Below are positions 11,641 through 22,743 of a stretch of 64,000 bases of DNA, in pieces; position 1 is the stretch's first letter, and each line of letters begins with the position of its first letter. Source of the stretch: Serripes groenlandicus. Its lineage: Eukaryota; Mollusca; Bivalvia; Cardiida; Cardiidae. The notes below the pieces were generated by a model, which ran no database searches, was not told where the DNA came from, and saw only the letters and a list, made by a program, of their open reading frames with translations. A program made the translations under genes and the position numbers. Where the stretch lies: NCBI GenBank assembly GCA_031761405.1, contig JASEVX010000001.1, forward strand, positions 27,788,612 through 27,852,611, written 5' to 3'.

Positions 11641-12017
11641 AAATGACTTTAAAATCATTCTTATCTTAAAATGTTTGTTTTATTTCAAATAATTTAGTAC
11701 CATAGCCTTCGCGTTTGTATCGACAACGTCAGAATACGCTACGTCTGGATGGTGTTTGACACCGCCTTCAACATTGTTCAGTTATATGACGGCGTTTTCA
11801 GGGTAAGTGGCCAGTTCTTCTGGTACTATCGTTAAAAATAGCGTTAAAACGACGGCATCTTTCGCGGAGTTTTAAACGATGTTTCCGTTTGACGTCCGAA
11901 TGTCCAAAATCTCGCGTCGGCGGTCATTTTATTTCATATTTTCGGCTGATCTTTTAATTAAAAAAATGATAGATCAAAACTTGTTTCAGATTATTGGTTA
12001 TACATGCTTTAGTTACT

Positions 12018-12250
12018 GTTTGTTTGGTGTTTTACGCCACTCTTATCATTTTCAGTTATATCATGGCGTTTCCTGGGTAAGATACCAGTCTCGAACTTCT
12101 GGTCTTTTTATTCTTAAAGTCGTAATGCGTATCATTCAATTCTGAGCGCCAAGGAGGGGGGGGGGGGGGGGGGGTGGGGGGCGGAATATCTAGTACTACC
12201 ATATTGTATGACCCGGCCGGTTAACAAACCCGCACCGAGGCAAGATGACG
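12018..12250 (-). mobile_element. tRNA-derived SINE (family A), minus strand
   Basis: Tail phrase 'TTTTACGCCACTC', 'TTATATCATGGCGTTTCCTG', body 'GAGCGCCAAGGAGG', then a corrupted tRNA-like head 'TGACCCGGCCGG...AAACCCGCACCGAGGC'. A G-run has expanded inside it. Confidence 0.65.
12156..12182 (+). repeat. Poly-G run
   Basis: Nineteen consecutive G, one T, then six more G. It is inside the SINE at 12018-12250, where related copies have only a short GGAGG, so it is a local expansion. The G-run could form a G-quadruplex on this strand. Confidence 0.85.
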
Positions 12251-12421
12251 AGGCTGTATATCATTACAGTATGGCATTGGTGGTATGTGTCATAGCAAAT
12301 ATCTTGTAATACATGTATACGGTTGAGAAAACATGTCTCGCCTTTAATTTAAAAGGAAATAATTATGCAAAGCAAACGTTTTTAGTTGAGATACTTGTGT
12401 ATCTCTTGCTAACTTGATATA

Positions 12422-12725
12422 GTCAGGGGTGTTAGGGATATTTTGGTTCAGATTCTTCCAAAAGCACAAAATTTGGCCCAGTGGTCGCCCATGCCATACA
12501 TTTTCAATTTTTGATGGGCGCCAAGGAGGGCGCCCCATGGGACCGCCATATTGGCAAAATCCAAAATGGCCGCCATCCGGGTTATATGTCAATGGCAGTT
12601 AAGAAACTAAAAGCGCTAGAGTCATAAATGATACCACATTTTCGGGGTTTTCGGGGTCGGGGAATCTGATTAAGATGTTAATTCAATGATCTGAGGTCAA
12701 GTTTACCCTTCATGGCCACTAAAAA
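12422..12725. repeat. Left terminal inverted repeat of the 2.8-kb element
   Basis: Pairs with 14940-15259 in inverted orientation over about 300 bp, with small indels (an insertion beside 'GTTTGGTTC' in the right arm). The matching extends inward to the 'TTCAAGTTTACCC' phrase. Confidence 0.8.
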
Positions 12726-12814
12726 ATCAATAAAGATTATTCAGGAGCAATTTTAATTAAAATTATTTGGATTAAAATTGATAACTATTTTATGTTCTGG
12801 ATTGCACTAAGATG

Positions 12815-14632
12815 TTAGCACTTCTGGTTCTCACCACCGTTATTAACGCACTCGCCTTCGCGTTTGCAGAAGGCCGTGCATCGGACACCGGCTCGGTTGC
12901 ATTTGCACCTTCCTGAGCATGCCTTGAGGCAGCCACAGTACAAAAGAATGGCACATGACACTGAAGGCTTGGTACTTGGCCATGGGGCTAAACTTTCTAG
13001 CTGATTTCTGCACAACAAAATTGGCCTTCAGGAATTCAGCATGTACTTGAGAGTGTTTATTGGCTAGCTCAACCATGTCGCGTACATGTATCGGCAGCCA
13101 ACGCGCATAGTTTGTGTGGTCCATTGCGTGAAACCAGTCGCATAGTTCGTCACATGCTTGCACATATAGAGCAAAGTCCCCCTCCCGCAGTGACCGCACA
13201 AAACAGAACATCAGCAGTTCCAGCTCGATTATGGTTGACCAGAACTTGAACTGTTAGAGTAGAGGGTAGAGTTTGGGAACGTTGATCCCACATGTCAAAT
13301 GATTCAGGTGGTCCCATTACATTCTGACAAACTCGGAGTAGGCGGTCTACTTTAACAGGTAAAGGGACATGAGAGAAACTTGATGGGCGTACCTTGTGCG
13401 CTTCATGTTATGCGCATTGAGTGCAGACTGTGCACGACCAGATGACAGGACATCAGCCTGAGAAAGTACGGTGGCCCACCCAGTGTCAAGCAGCAGCTTC
13501 CCTACCATAAGATGCATTTTGTCTTCAATGTGCAGCGCACCTATCATATCTACCAGCTTGTCTTCTCCCAAAGTGTCAGGGTATTAAGTTTGATGAGAGC
13601 ATACAGTGGCTGATCTGCACCAAGAACGCTGATCTGGCCTGGGTTGAGGAACTCAGTCGCCTGCATCGTCAGCTCCATCGCGCGCTTCATTGAAGATGCA
13701 GATGCGGCCTTGTATGGGAATAGGGGGTAAACCCCGATCTAGGCAGGGGGCTTCACCGAATCGTCGCTTGCTAGCATCGAGTTGTAACCCCATATCCTCT
13801 GCAAGCGTGCCTTCTTTCAGCACCCTGCTGACATGTGCCATCCACGCCGCATCCTTGACATTTGCATCTCGCACATCAAGGGGTGGTCTGACTTTGCTGT
13901 TGCCGAGTTTGGGTGCAAAGACATCTGTTTGAGTGAGTTTGACTGGGGGCTGGATCATGTAAGCATCTGGTAGCTTTGGGGTTGACGTGTCGGAGGTGTC
14001 AAGCTTGATGGTAGCCCGCTTCACTCCAAGATTCCCGTGAGAGAGATGGTTTGTCACGCTCAGGGCATATCCTTGGAACTCATCATGTGAGAAGTTGTCC
14101 TGAGCCTTGCTATCTATATTATCCACGTCATGGATGGTGAAGACCTTGAGATGGCTGTTGGTTGGTAGCACTACCCCATCCTGAGCGTGCCAAGCACACA
14201 CCGCACGCGCAATACCTCTCTTAACTTCCATGACTCGATTGTACGATACTGAAGAAGCCGTCGAATGTGTCTTGACTATGTAGACAAAACGTTTGCATCA
14301 TCACGGGAGTCCGCATGAATATAAGTGCGTCCTCTTGACCATTTTGTGACTACATTTGTTACTACCTTGTGGAGGTTAGACTGATCCACACATTTACAGA
14401 TTATGCAACACTTGGTATTGGCCGGAGCCATCATTCAACTGACTAATCGTGACATTAATACCAGTGGAAGATCATTGGCATTTATAGCAATGAAGTCTTT
14501 GAGATCTCTCTCAAGGGATACAAGTCCCTCTTTCTTAGGCATTTGCAGGGCTTCCTCGGTTTTGTCCGTTTGACAAAGACAGCAGAGTTCCCAATTCATA
14601 ATTGTAGAATATATGTGCTTGACACTTGACAC
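12815..14632 (-). pseudogene. Decayed gene for mobile-element-type protein with Cys-rich C-terminus
   Basis: Read on the minus strand, four blocks appear in order. Block 1 (14632-14435) has an N-terminal 'NWELCCLCQTDKTEEALQ' finger-like start. Block 2 (14231-13653) has 'HDVDNIDSKAQDNFSHDEF'. Block 3 (13571-13347) has 'GEDKLVDMIGALHIE' and 'TRYAHQVS'. Block 4 (about 13254-12815) has 'FVRSLREGDFALYV', 'MDHTNYARWLPIHVRD' and a Cys-rich tail 'CGCLKACSGRCKCNRAGVRC'. I recall this order from large uncharacterised proteins that are multicopy in bivalves and cnidarians. Blocks 2-4 share one frame until a frameshift before the Cys-rich tail. Intervening stops and missing sequence (14232-14434) make it inactive. 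Its biochemical role is unknown. Confidence 0.75.
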
Positions 14633-14939
14633 AACAATGTACTACCAGTCCATTATAATTGCGTAGGCTCGTCGTCCCAATTAATTTTCATTTGTCATCT
14701 TGTGTCATGGCAATCGGATAGCAGGTCGAGTCGCAGGTTTCGTATCAGCTCCTAAATATGCAAGAAGGAAGTAACTTGAAAATCTGGTTAGCATTTAAAT
14801 AATGTCAATTTTTACACAAACATTTATGGTTCTTTCTGTGATATGGAGATATGTCAAACTTGTGCGACATAAAGTTAATAATGGGAAAGGATTTTTGGGG
14901 ATGACGATGAGTCACCAAAACACCGGGTTTACCCCCACA

Positions 14940-15259
14940 GTGACCTTTACAGTGTTGATGAGGGGTAAACTTGAACTCAAATCATTGAAATAACATCTTT
15001 ATTGGATTCCTCGACCCCAAAAACCCCGAAAATGTGGTATCATTCATGATTCTAGCCCTTTTAGGTTTTTACCTGCGAATGACATCTAACCCGGATGGCG
15101 GCCATTTTGGATTTTGCCAATATGGCCGCCCCAGGGGGCACCACTCTTGGAGCCCATCAAAAATGTAACAAGTATGGCATGGGTGACCTTCAGGCCAAAT
15201 TTGGTGCTTTTGGAAGAATCTGAACCAAACAGCCCCTTTAATGCCCCAACACCCCCGAC
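14940..15259. repeat. Right terminal inverted repeat of the 2.8-kb element
   Basis: Inverted partner of 12422-12725. It carries 'AACCCGGATGGCGGCCATTT' and 'GGTGCTTTTGGAAGAATCTG' and ends CACCCCCGAC. A short open frame across it has no independent support. Confidence 0.8.
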
Positions 15260-15546
15260 TAAACGGGGTATGCTAATTTTAAATAGTATTTGTAGTTCGC
15301 CGAGTCTGTAAAACAAACGGTTGCTCGCGTGGACTCGTTCAATAGTTTCCAAACAAATATTTTAAAACGTGCCATATATAATCACAACCATGTGTAGACG
15401 TGCAAGCCATATATTTCATTGCCAAACGAATGAGTAGCTCAAGGGTTATCTATACAAACTTAAATTTTGTGCATTTTTAAAGTGCAATATCTTCTACAGT
15501 AAAAAAGAACCTCGGATTGAACTTGAAACAAGTAATCAGCATTAAA

Positions 15547-15789
15547 TGAGCCGTCCCGCGAGATAACCAACATTGTGGATCCGGATCAGCCTAAGCATGC
15601 CGCGCAGGCTTATCGGGATAGACACTTACAGTCTCCTGTGAATTTTATTTCAGGAATCATTACCCTATACCTCTATTTACCTTAGTCGGAATGTGTCAGC
15701 CCGGATCAGTCTGCGCGGATAGCGCAGGCTGATCTGAGTCGATCAATTACGCAGAGGCCATAATGTTGGTTTTCTCACGGGACGGCTCA
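15547..15789. mobile_element. Palindromic MITE, GAGCCGTCCC family, copy 2
   Basis: Ends are TGAGCCGTCCCGCGAGATAAC and its inverted form ending GGGACGGCTCA. Interior phrases are 'CATGCCGCGCAGGCTTATC' and 'GATCTGAGTCGATCA'. It is the counterpart of 61649-61891 in the other duplication arm. Confidence 0.85.
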
Positions 15790-16235
15790 AACGTATATGT
15801 ATATGTACAAGACATCGTGTTTTCTTATTGAGTTATTCCAGAGTTTTGGTCCGTTGACTATGATCTTTTCAGTATTATTCAAGACCAATCATGTGGCGGG
15901 AACTTCTCCTCTAGCTAATGCCTTTGCACTTTGAAATCTTAGCTCGCCCCCGACGAAGTTGGGGAGAGCAACTGCTATATACAAGTGCCGGAGTATGGTT
16001 AATGAATTTTGGGGTCGTTAGTTACGTCTTTGCTTCAGATGTGGAGTGCAACCTGTATATTCTTCCAGAATAACGTTTGATAAGAAGCTTAGTACCGCTG
16101 AACTCGAAGTGTAACGGCTAAATCGACCAAATTCGCAACAGTGAAGCATCTTTTGATATTTTAGAATTGCTTTTTATTTTCAACATGTTCATTACTTCTT
16201 GGTTCAGATACTTATATTCTTTGGTGACTTAAAAC

Positions 16236-16410
16236 CATATCCGTGGTGTAGCGGTTAGAGCGTCGGCCTCGGGAACGGGTGATCAAGGTTCGATCCCCGG
16301 TCGAGTCATACCAAAGACTTTTAAAGGGGTTGTAATTGCCTCCCTTCTTGGTGCTCAAGTCAAGATAAATTATACCGGTTGTACAGGTAATTTACGGTAC
16401 TTACGTTGCT
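16236..16410 (+). mobile_element. tRNA-derived SINE (family A), plus strand, best-preserved head
   Basis: The head has an A-box 'TGGTGTAGCGGTTAGAGCG' and a B-box 'GGTTCGATCCCC', spaced as in a tRNA. Next come 'GTCATACCAAAGACTTTTAA' and 'CCTCCCTTCTTGGTGCTCAA'. The 3' end is truncated relative to other copies. The head still looks like a plausible internal RNA polymerase III promoter. It is not a functional tRNA because the acceptor ends do not pair. Confidence 0.8.
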
Positions 16411-18169
16411 CGATAGGGCTACCATTTTATCATTATCATTGAAATAAAGCTGTCATTGAGGCCAGGTTTGAAAATTACTGCATCTATGTTTATTTTCACA
16501 CGGTACGTTCAGTAAAATGCTGTATCTCTGCATAATGTAGGATTTGTGGCACCCAGAAGAAAAGGTTATTTGGGGTATTTCAAGTCCCTCATCATAGGTC
16601 ATTTTATGTTAAGCATGAACACGCAGAAAATATGATAAGGTTTCATTGTATTGAAACATGACGAAGCAGTTTAAGAGTTGACGTTCTGGCATTTTCATTA
16701 TTTTCTTTAGGTTGGTAAACCAGGGTATTTAGATTAAAAACATTTATACCTCAATCACACTCTGCTCGCGTTATCATTCCCTGCATACATAGGATAAAGC
16801 TTCAGAAAATATCCAAAACACAACTGTTTACGTAGAATATTAATCTTGTAATACTTTGTACAAGGAAACACTGTTTATATTGCCAGATCAGCATTTGTTA
16901 TTAAAAACACAAGTACTGGCTTCAGCAAGTTTACTCAAGTATACCGCCGAAAACCTGGCCCAATATAACATCATTTTGAAATTTAGGGGCGTGAATTGAA
17001 ATCTTAGTGCGTATTGCTGGCTTCATTTCGAACATTTGCCAACCTTCCAACCTTATCTTATCACTGGTCTATTCGACAGGTTTAACTCGTCTTTGAAATC
17101 AACAAGCTGGTAGAATGTACCAAGACATTGTGTCTAGAAGTCGGTGGTAGCTACACATCCGTTCAGTGGCAACGAGTTAAACTAAATTAATCGAAAGTTC
17201 GTTGATACCGTTCCTTTTACTAGCTAAATGTAATTGCTATAGAAAGAAGTGGCATTCAATACTCACAAAACAACACAAAACAAGAACATGGACCTTTTAG
17301 AGCATATACGCATCGCGCAACAAATGCGGGATACGATAAATGTCTACATATTAAGTGCCAGTCTTTAACCTTTATTCCTCGATCAGATGCCCTTATTTGG
17401 ATTGAATAACAAAGGCTGATTTCGTAGAACCACTCGATCAAAAGCCCTTATTTGTATCGAGTACTCAATGCCGATTCCATTAAGCCCTAGTCATATTTCA
17501 ATTTTATTCACAGCACTCATAATCTGTCCCATAATGGAATATATAAAAAGGGGACTACTTACATAAAGCTCACATATCGCGTATTCAATATACACCAATC
17601 GTCAAGTGGATAATTATTAAAACTTTATATTTTTATTTTTTATGATATACTTGTAGTTAGTACTGGTTTGCCCCGTATTTGCCTATGTTGAGATTGAACT
17701 CAATAATGAATCACTCTAGATAATGATTGTAATGCAAAAACGACACGAAATGAAGTAAAGAGTCAAACCGACTCAAATTTAGAACGTCCTAAATCATGAC
17801 AATTATAAATTCCATAGTTGATCTTTAGCATAAGACGTTGAAAACGTTATCAATAAAAGGAAAGAGTTATTTTCTAGAATACAGCATTTTAAACTGGCTA
17901 TTTTTCCTTTAATGTCTTTGTAAGTATTACTTACATTTCTATGTTTTATATTCAATTTCAAAGTATCTTCACAATGTCAAAGGATGGTACAATTTGTTTA
18001 CATTTAAGAATAACAAAAATAGAACGATGGAAAAAAATGTCACTAGAGTCAATATTAACCACCTACGTATCGGAGCGTTTTCGTTCATTTATTGATATAA
18101 GGCCATATACATGTATCTGGTTTATTTATTTGCTGTTTTGCTCCTCTGAATTAGCTTGTCTGATTCCAA

Positions 18170-18430
18170 CACAAATTGGTAGAAATGTTTCTTGGGTGAC
18201 CATCTACGAAAGATCTTAAAGCCTTATTGATTGTTTGAAAAACATGGCAGAAAAGGGTCAAATCACAATACTTTATTAGTCCTTTTGTTTTTTAAATTAC
18301 AGTTATAGTCTGATTTCAAGATTATTTTGCAGGAGTTTTCCTTCTGTGACCGTCTACATAATTTGTTCATGCCAATTTGATTGATTAAAAAAACAGCCCG
18401 AAGGTGGCATCATACACGAACCTTTAGCTT
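18170..18430. repeat. Mollusc-type modular repeat
   Basis: Modules read 'AGAAATGTTTCTTGGGTGAC', 'GTGACCGTCTACATAATTTG' with 'GTTCATGCC', and 'GGTGGCATCATACACG'. Same family as 1085-1660. The preceding 17473-18169 is AT-rich and holds nothing I recognise. Confidence 0.5.
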
Positions 18431-18706
18431 CAAACGACATTGGATCGATATCGAATTGTTTAGAGATTTAATGCCTTTGTACGAATGTCTTTTACTGATA
18501 AGCTGTTTCATTTTCAGTGTCCACTCCTTGCAGTTTCCTTACCATTCTTGATAAAAAAAAATCTGCAATACTAGCAATTACACATATGCTACAGGTAACA
18601 GGATTATGGTTATATTGGCCCTCTTGTTTACTTTGGAAGTATTCAGTTTTTAAGCCGTGTCCAAAGGTTAAGATAACAAATAAGTATCAACATCGATTTG
18701 ATTCAG

Positions 18707-19015
18707 GAAAATTAAATTAATACGGGAGACAGAGGGATCCTGGATGACGAGACATCACTCAAATAGATACTTATGCTAGAAATGAGTACGACTCTCCCTG
18801 TCCAGCATCTAATACCACCTCAACATTCGGATGAATTGACCATACGATTTGTTGGCTTGAACATGCAAGGCAAAACTATATCTGCGGAATGGGAATCTTA
18901 CAAGGAGAACTCCTGCAGTTTATAACGATATGCATGTACACATATCTTGATAACTGTATAAGAAACAAGCGAAATCAACGCGTTCTAATTTTGATGATGT
19001 AACTTTTCTGGTCAC
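18707..19015 (+). pseudogene. TRPV-like channel pseudogene B, 5' part (pre-S1 to S2)
   Basis: Homologous to the start of exon 2 of the intact channel. 'LTIRFVGLNMQGKTISAEWE' here matches 'STIRFVGLNIVGKTISAKWE' there, and 'FDDVTFLVTS' matches the S2 start. Similarity reaches back through the splice acceptor: 'GTATCAACATCGATTTGATT' then CAG here, versus 'GTATCAACATGAATTTGTTT' then CAG in the gene's intron. The copy is therefore unprocessed rather than retrotransposed. In-frame stops and frameshifts occur before S1, and a SINE interrupts it after S2. Confidence 0.85.
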
Positions 19016-19205
19016 ATCATTTGTTTTAATTGGGATTTACGCCGTTTTCAACATTGTTTCAGTTATATCGAGGAGACATTTCTTTACTCAGGGATCATGA
19101 ATACGTGAACTGAGTACTAGGCTAGGAAATGTGCCTTGCCAAAGGGCATTCAACCATGACCGTCGAGTTGCGACTGGGGATCGAACCCGGAACGCCCGCC
19201 ACTTT
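19015..19205 (-). mobile_element. tRNA-derived SINE (family C) inserted in TRPV-like pseudogene B
   Basis: The minus-strand tail phrase 'AATTGGGATTTACGCCGTTT' is followed by 'CAGGGATCATGAATACGTGA', 'GTGCCTTGCC' and a head 'GACTGGGGATCGAACCCGGA'. A fuller copy lies at 62510-62735. The insertion point is within the S2 coding homology. Confidence 0.75.
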
Positions 19206-19301
19206 GCATGTTATTACATTGTTATATTGGCTTTTAAACAGTGAGGCATGGGGTTCCTTAGATAGTATAAATAATTAGTATTTTTTCCACATCAACCCAT
19301 T

Positions 19302-19606
19302 TTAGCAGAGTTCGCGACCCTAAAATGGCAGTCATTCTTTTATTTGTTATCACCAATCATGCCAAACAAATGTTCTGCACTCACAATATTAACGCCTAGA
19401 AAGGATTATGTCAGTTTGCAATTGTTGCATGCTAATATAAATATAGAATCAATGCTTTCGAAAAGGCTCTTGACCGCAGCCGCAAAAGAGGTTAACAGAA
19501 TTCTGCCAATCATTCACTTGACATTTCAATTTTCTTATAGAGATCTTAGAGAAATACCAAGACGTATCATTAGCATATGACCAGATGATACAAAACAAAG
19601 CACCCT
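19302..19606 (+). pseudogene. TRPV-like channel pseudogene B, 3' part (S6 start and TRP domain)
   Basis: 'FARDPKMAVILLFVI' corresponds to 'FNARDPVLAVIVFVF' of the intact channel. An internal deletion removes most of S6, and then 'IMPNKCSALTIL...DYVSLQLLHANINIESML' corresponds to 'IMSNTCSVLTTT...AYVRLQRMHAILNLEAML'. A 79-codon open frame survives (19344-19583). DNA similarity fades at about 19606. S3 to pore is absent from this copy. Confidence 0.85.
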
Positions 19607-20267
19607 GTACCCTTCAGAAAACGGACGCACTTCGTTTAATTTAACACCGGTTTGCAACAGTAATGAGACACACACTTAATACGATTTCTTAACTATATAA
19701 CAATATATGGCATTGATTTCTTTATTGACTTCTATCAATTGATGCATACACAATGTGGAGAAAATACTCACATTTGTATATGCTAGCTCATATCATGTTG
19801 AAGACCTTTTCAAGGGAAGGTCAATCTCGATATCATTGAGAAGCTGTTTTGGGATGAACATTCAGATATTTCAAATAAGATTTTCTACTAGAAGAATACT
19901 GATGACATGGTATTTTGTATACATTTCCTGATTATGAATTGCTTGATTATTAAGTACGTGTGCTTCAATTTTCTCCTGCAGGTTTCCAGGAAGTAAGGAC
20001 ATGATTAGAAAATCTGCCGAAATAGTGTCATCTTAGTCCGCATTTGGGGTAGGTGGGGTAGAATACACAGGGTTTTATTTTTGTTTCTGTTCTGTTGAAA
20101 TGCTGAAATGTTACATGATTCTAAAATATTGTTATAATGCCATATATTGAGATGAAGTTTTGGCATTATGATGGATGTTGTTTTTGAGAATTTCTCAAAT
20201 AACATTAATGGTGCGGACAGGCTAATTTGTGGCACATTTAGTGGTTCCCTGCCACCTGAAAGTGTTT

Positions 20268-20336
20268 GGTATGACCCGATCAAGGATCGAATCCGATCGT
20301 TCACGAGGTGGACGCTCTAACCACTACACCACCGTA
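20268..20336 (-). mobile_element. SINE tRNA-like head fragment
   Basis: On the minus strand it reads A-box 'GGTGTAGTGGTTAGAGCG' and B-box 'GGATTCGATCC', followed by 'GGGTCATACC'. No SINE body is attached. The flanking 19607-20260 holds nothing recognisable. Confidence 0.65.
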
Positions 20337-21039
20337 TCGGTTGTTGTATAGAAAGAGAACGATTTAATGTTAAAGAATAATTCGGTATTTTTACAAGTGT
20401 ACAATTTATTAAGTTTATTTTCGTCACAAAGAATACTGCAGAGTCAGTTTTTAAAATCGATTTTCAATATTTAATTTGCATGACCGGACAATAAAGGCTT
20501 TGTAGACACTGTGTTTGTTAAAATCGATTTTCAATATGTATTTTGCATGTACGGACAATAAAAGCTTTGTAAACATTGTGTGTATAAAGAGCGTGTCAAT
20601 AATGTATGAATAATTGATGAAATGTCCATATTCACAGGCTCGTATGAGTATTCACTGTTCGCATCCGAAATATGATATTATGTTCGCCTATATGTAGATG
20701 TTGTTAGCTTTTTCCAACATTCACTAAATCTGCAACTGACGAAGGTATAAATGAAAGTATAATTAATGGATCGAGTTGGAAACATTGTGGCAAAAGGAGA
20801 GTATTCTCAGTTGAGCAATTGATCCTCGCGCCGAAATATGTTCAAGGGTCGTCTGCTGCTGTGTTTGTATTACGGAATAGCTATACAATGCTAAGTCCAC
20901 TTATGAAATGGGCCACCCGACGACACGTTAAAACAAGTCTCTAGCGATTTTAAAAATTATGGAAATTACGATCAAATTACATTCTAGTTAAATATCCTAT
21001 TTAATCATAGCCGAAATGTACTGGACGCAAGGTGCCAAC

Positions 21040-21190
21040 ACCGACCCCTGGTAGTTAAGTTGGTAGCCACGCGGGGGGCTTTCAATCCAGCGGTTGTGAG
21101 TTCGAGCCCGTGCACGACCTACGTTTTTTCTGACGTTTGACAAAAGTGAACTGTCCGCCGTGATTAAACAGAAATCCCAATTAAATAACG
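21040..21190 (+). mobile_element. tRNA-derived SINE (family B), internally shortened
   Basis: Head 'CCTGGTAGTTAAGTTGGTAG' with B-box 'GAGTTCGAGCC', then a short body and the tail 'GTCCGCCGTGATTAAACAG' with 'AATCCCAATTAAATAA'. Same genomic site as the copy at 6865-7128. Confidence 0.7.
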
Positions 21191-21558
21191 GTCGGTTTTC
21201 GTATCACGTGATCTAAATATAACCTTGTTAAAACGTGCCAAAAATATGTAATATATTGTAAAAGAAAGCACGGATATTAAAATAATTCACAGGGTATTCT
21301 GCCTGGTCAGCGTTAATTTTCTCTATTCTTGAATAATGGACCATGCAGTATGACTGATATACATGAATTTTGAAAATAAGTTCGAGCATATGGTGATAAG
21401 TTGTTCTGTCTGGAAGCAGAAAAGTCCTTTATATTTACATATATTCTTAGAATATATCTAAGATGATTGAGTAAGGTCATTGTGTCCACATATGGAACAA
21501 AATGTTGTTGTAGCAGTTGTTAATATGTCATTTGTTCTAAGGTCCATGTCAAAGCAGT

Positions 21559-21632
21559 GCCGCGACTGAGGATCGAACCCCAGACTCCCGGTTTCAGATC
21601 CCCGACGCTAACCACTCGACCGAGGCGGATTC
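21559..21632 (-). mobile_element. SINE tRNA-like head fragment (family C)
   Basis: Minus-strand head: 'CCGCCTCGGTCGAGTGGTTA' A-box region and B-box 'GGGGTTCGATCC'. Only the tRNA-like part and a few flanking bases are present. Confidence 0.65.
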
Positions 21633-21739
21633 TTCCCTTTGAATATACAACATTATTTTATTTCATATTATCGGCTAATCTTTTAATTCAAAATATGATA
21701 GATCAAAACTTGTTTCAGATTGTTGGTTATATATGCTTT

Positions 21740-22025
21740 AGTTACTGTTTGTTTGGTGTTTTACCCCGCTCTTATCGTTTTTAGTGATTTCCTGGGTAAG
21801 TAACCATTCTCGTACTTCTGGTCTATTTATTCATAAAGTTGAAATGCTTATCACTCCATCCTGAGCGCCAACGAGGGATATTCAGTACTACCATTTTAAA
21901 GTATTTGGTATGACACTGCCGGGTAACAAACCCGCACCCGAGGCGGGGTTCTACCACTACATCCACGAGGCGGGGTTCTACCACTACATCCACTAGGCGG
22001 GGTTCTACTACTACATCCACGAGGC
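21740..22025 (-). mobile_element. SINE (family A) with triplicated head
   Basis: Body phrases 'TTTCCTGGGTAAGTAACC' and 'CCTGAGCGCCAACGAGG' are followed by a head whose 27-bp end, 'GAGGCGGGGTTCTACCACTA' plus CATCCAC, is repeated three times at 21942-22025. The triplication gives rise to a spurious repeating peptide on the minus strand. Confidence 0.75.
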
Positions 22026-22724
22026 GGTATATCATTCCGGTATGGCACTGGTGTTAAAGCTATATCTATTCTTGTCAAATATCTTGTAATACATGTATGA
22101 GGTTATAAAAACATGTTTCGCCTTTAACTTAAAAGGACAAATTATGCAAAGCAAACGTTTTTTTATTTGAAATACTTGTGTATCTCTTGCTAACTTGATA
22201 TGTGAATTGAAGGTAATAGGTTTTGTACACGAACATGTGGTGTATTGAAAGTGCTTAACTGTCAGATTTGTGCGAGTAGGAATAGGTGTAACCAGAATGG
22301 ACCCTGGTTCCATGGGTTGTTAATAAATAGGTAGCCAAATTTTAAGTAACAAGTTCATTCTTCGAATTAACATGCCTCTTCCTTTTCCTCTTTTTTCATA
22401 GTTGACAGGTAACTCTTTCAAATTAATTATATATATACCACCTGTAAATCGCAATTAAAGTGTTATCAAATTTTAAAAATAGTAGAGATATATTTAGATT
22501 TAAAGGTCTATTTTCTAAAGGGCTGTTCAGATTAATGAAATACGCCAGACGTGTCATGCTTTGGGTCACATTGCATTGGACTAAGGCTCATCCTTACGGA
22601 TAGAACTGTTTAACTTATCTACATATAATGTTAAGTGTGTGTGTTAAGTTCAATCTGAAGTGTAATTAATGTAGAAGAAGTGGGCGCACAATCCTGCACA
22701 AACCCCAACCCCGTATGGATCACC
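22021..22724. repeat. Dispersed repeat block R1, copy 2
   Basis: Parallel to 1-760 with small indels. Similarity stops at about 22724 after 'GTATGGATCACC', 20 bp before the foldback-like element starts. Confidence 0.75.
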
Positions 22725-22743
22725 ATTGTATGGAACGCCACAA

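Larger units (their letters stand above)
11935..12421. repeat. R1-associated block with embedded SINE, cut by a TIR element
   Basis: About 480 bp parallel to 21650-22200: 'CGGCTGATCTTTTAATTAAA', 'ATGATAGATCAAAACTTG', the family A SINE body, and then the R1 start. The similarity stops at 12421, where the inverted terminal repeat of the next element begins. Confidence 0.7.
12422..15259 (-). mobile_element. TIR DNA element encoding an uncharacterised Cys-rich protein
   Basis: Inverted terminal repeats of about 300 bp bound this segment. Left (12422-12725) starts GTCAGGGGTGTT; right (about 14940-15259) ends AACACCCCCGAC. The inverted arms share 'TTCAGATTCTTCCAAAAGCA', 'GCCATATTGGCAAAATCC', 'AATGGCCGCCATCCGGGTTA' and 'GATACCACATTTTCGGGG'. 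TA flanks both ends (12420-12421 and 15260-15261), compatible with a 2-bp TA target duplication. Its only coding content is a broken minus-strand gene. The superfamily is not clear to me. Confidence 0.75.
15262..17472. repeat. Left arm of a large inverted segmental duplication
   Basis: Matches 59764-62140 in inverted orientation along its whole length. Both arms contain the GAGCCGTCCC MITE, a 'GTTTTGGTCC...TATGATCTTTTCAGTATTA' segment, a family A SINE at the same point, 'GCTGTATCTCTGCATAATGT', and a 'CGATCAAAAGCCCTTATTTG' repeat at the inner end. Shared insertions show that the arms were duplicated as a block. No coding exon is recognisable inside. Confidence 0.85.
20440..22430. repeat. Segmental duplication copy 2 (3' flank of TRPV-like pseudogene B)
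   Basis: Collinear with 5650-7560 and continuing into the R1 block, at an offset of about 14.8 kb. An internal short repeat 'AAAATCGATTTTCAATAT' occurs twice (20454, 20520). It lacks the MITE and LINE present in copy 1. Confidence 0.65.

Noticed and set aside
13690..13932. Plus-strand 80-codon frame
   Set aside because: Antisense shadow of the well-supported minus-strand mobile-element protein.
16236..16310. Functional tRNA gene
   Set aside because: A- and B-boxes are good, but acceptor ends do not pair and the sequence continues into a SINE body present in many copies.
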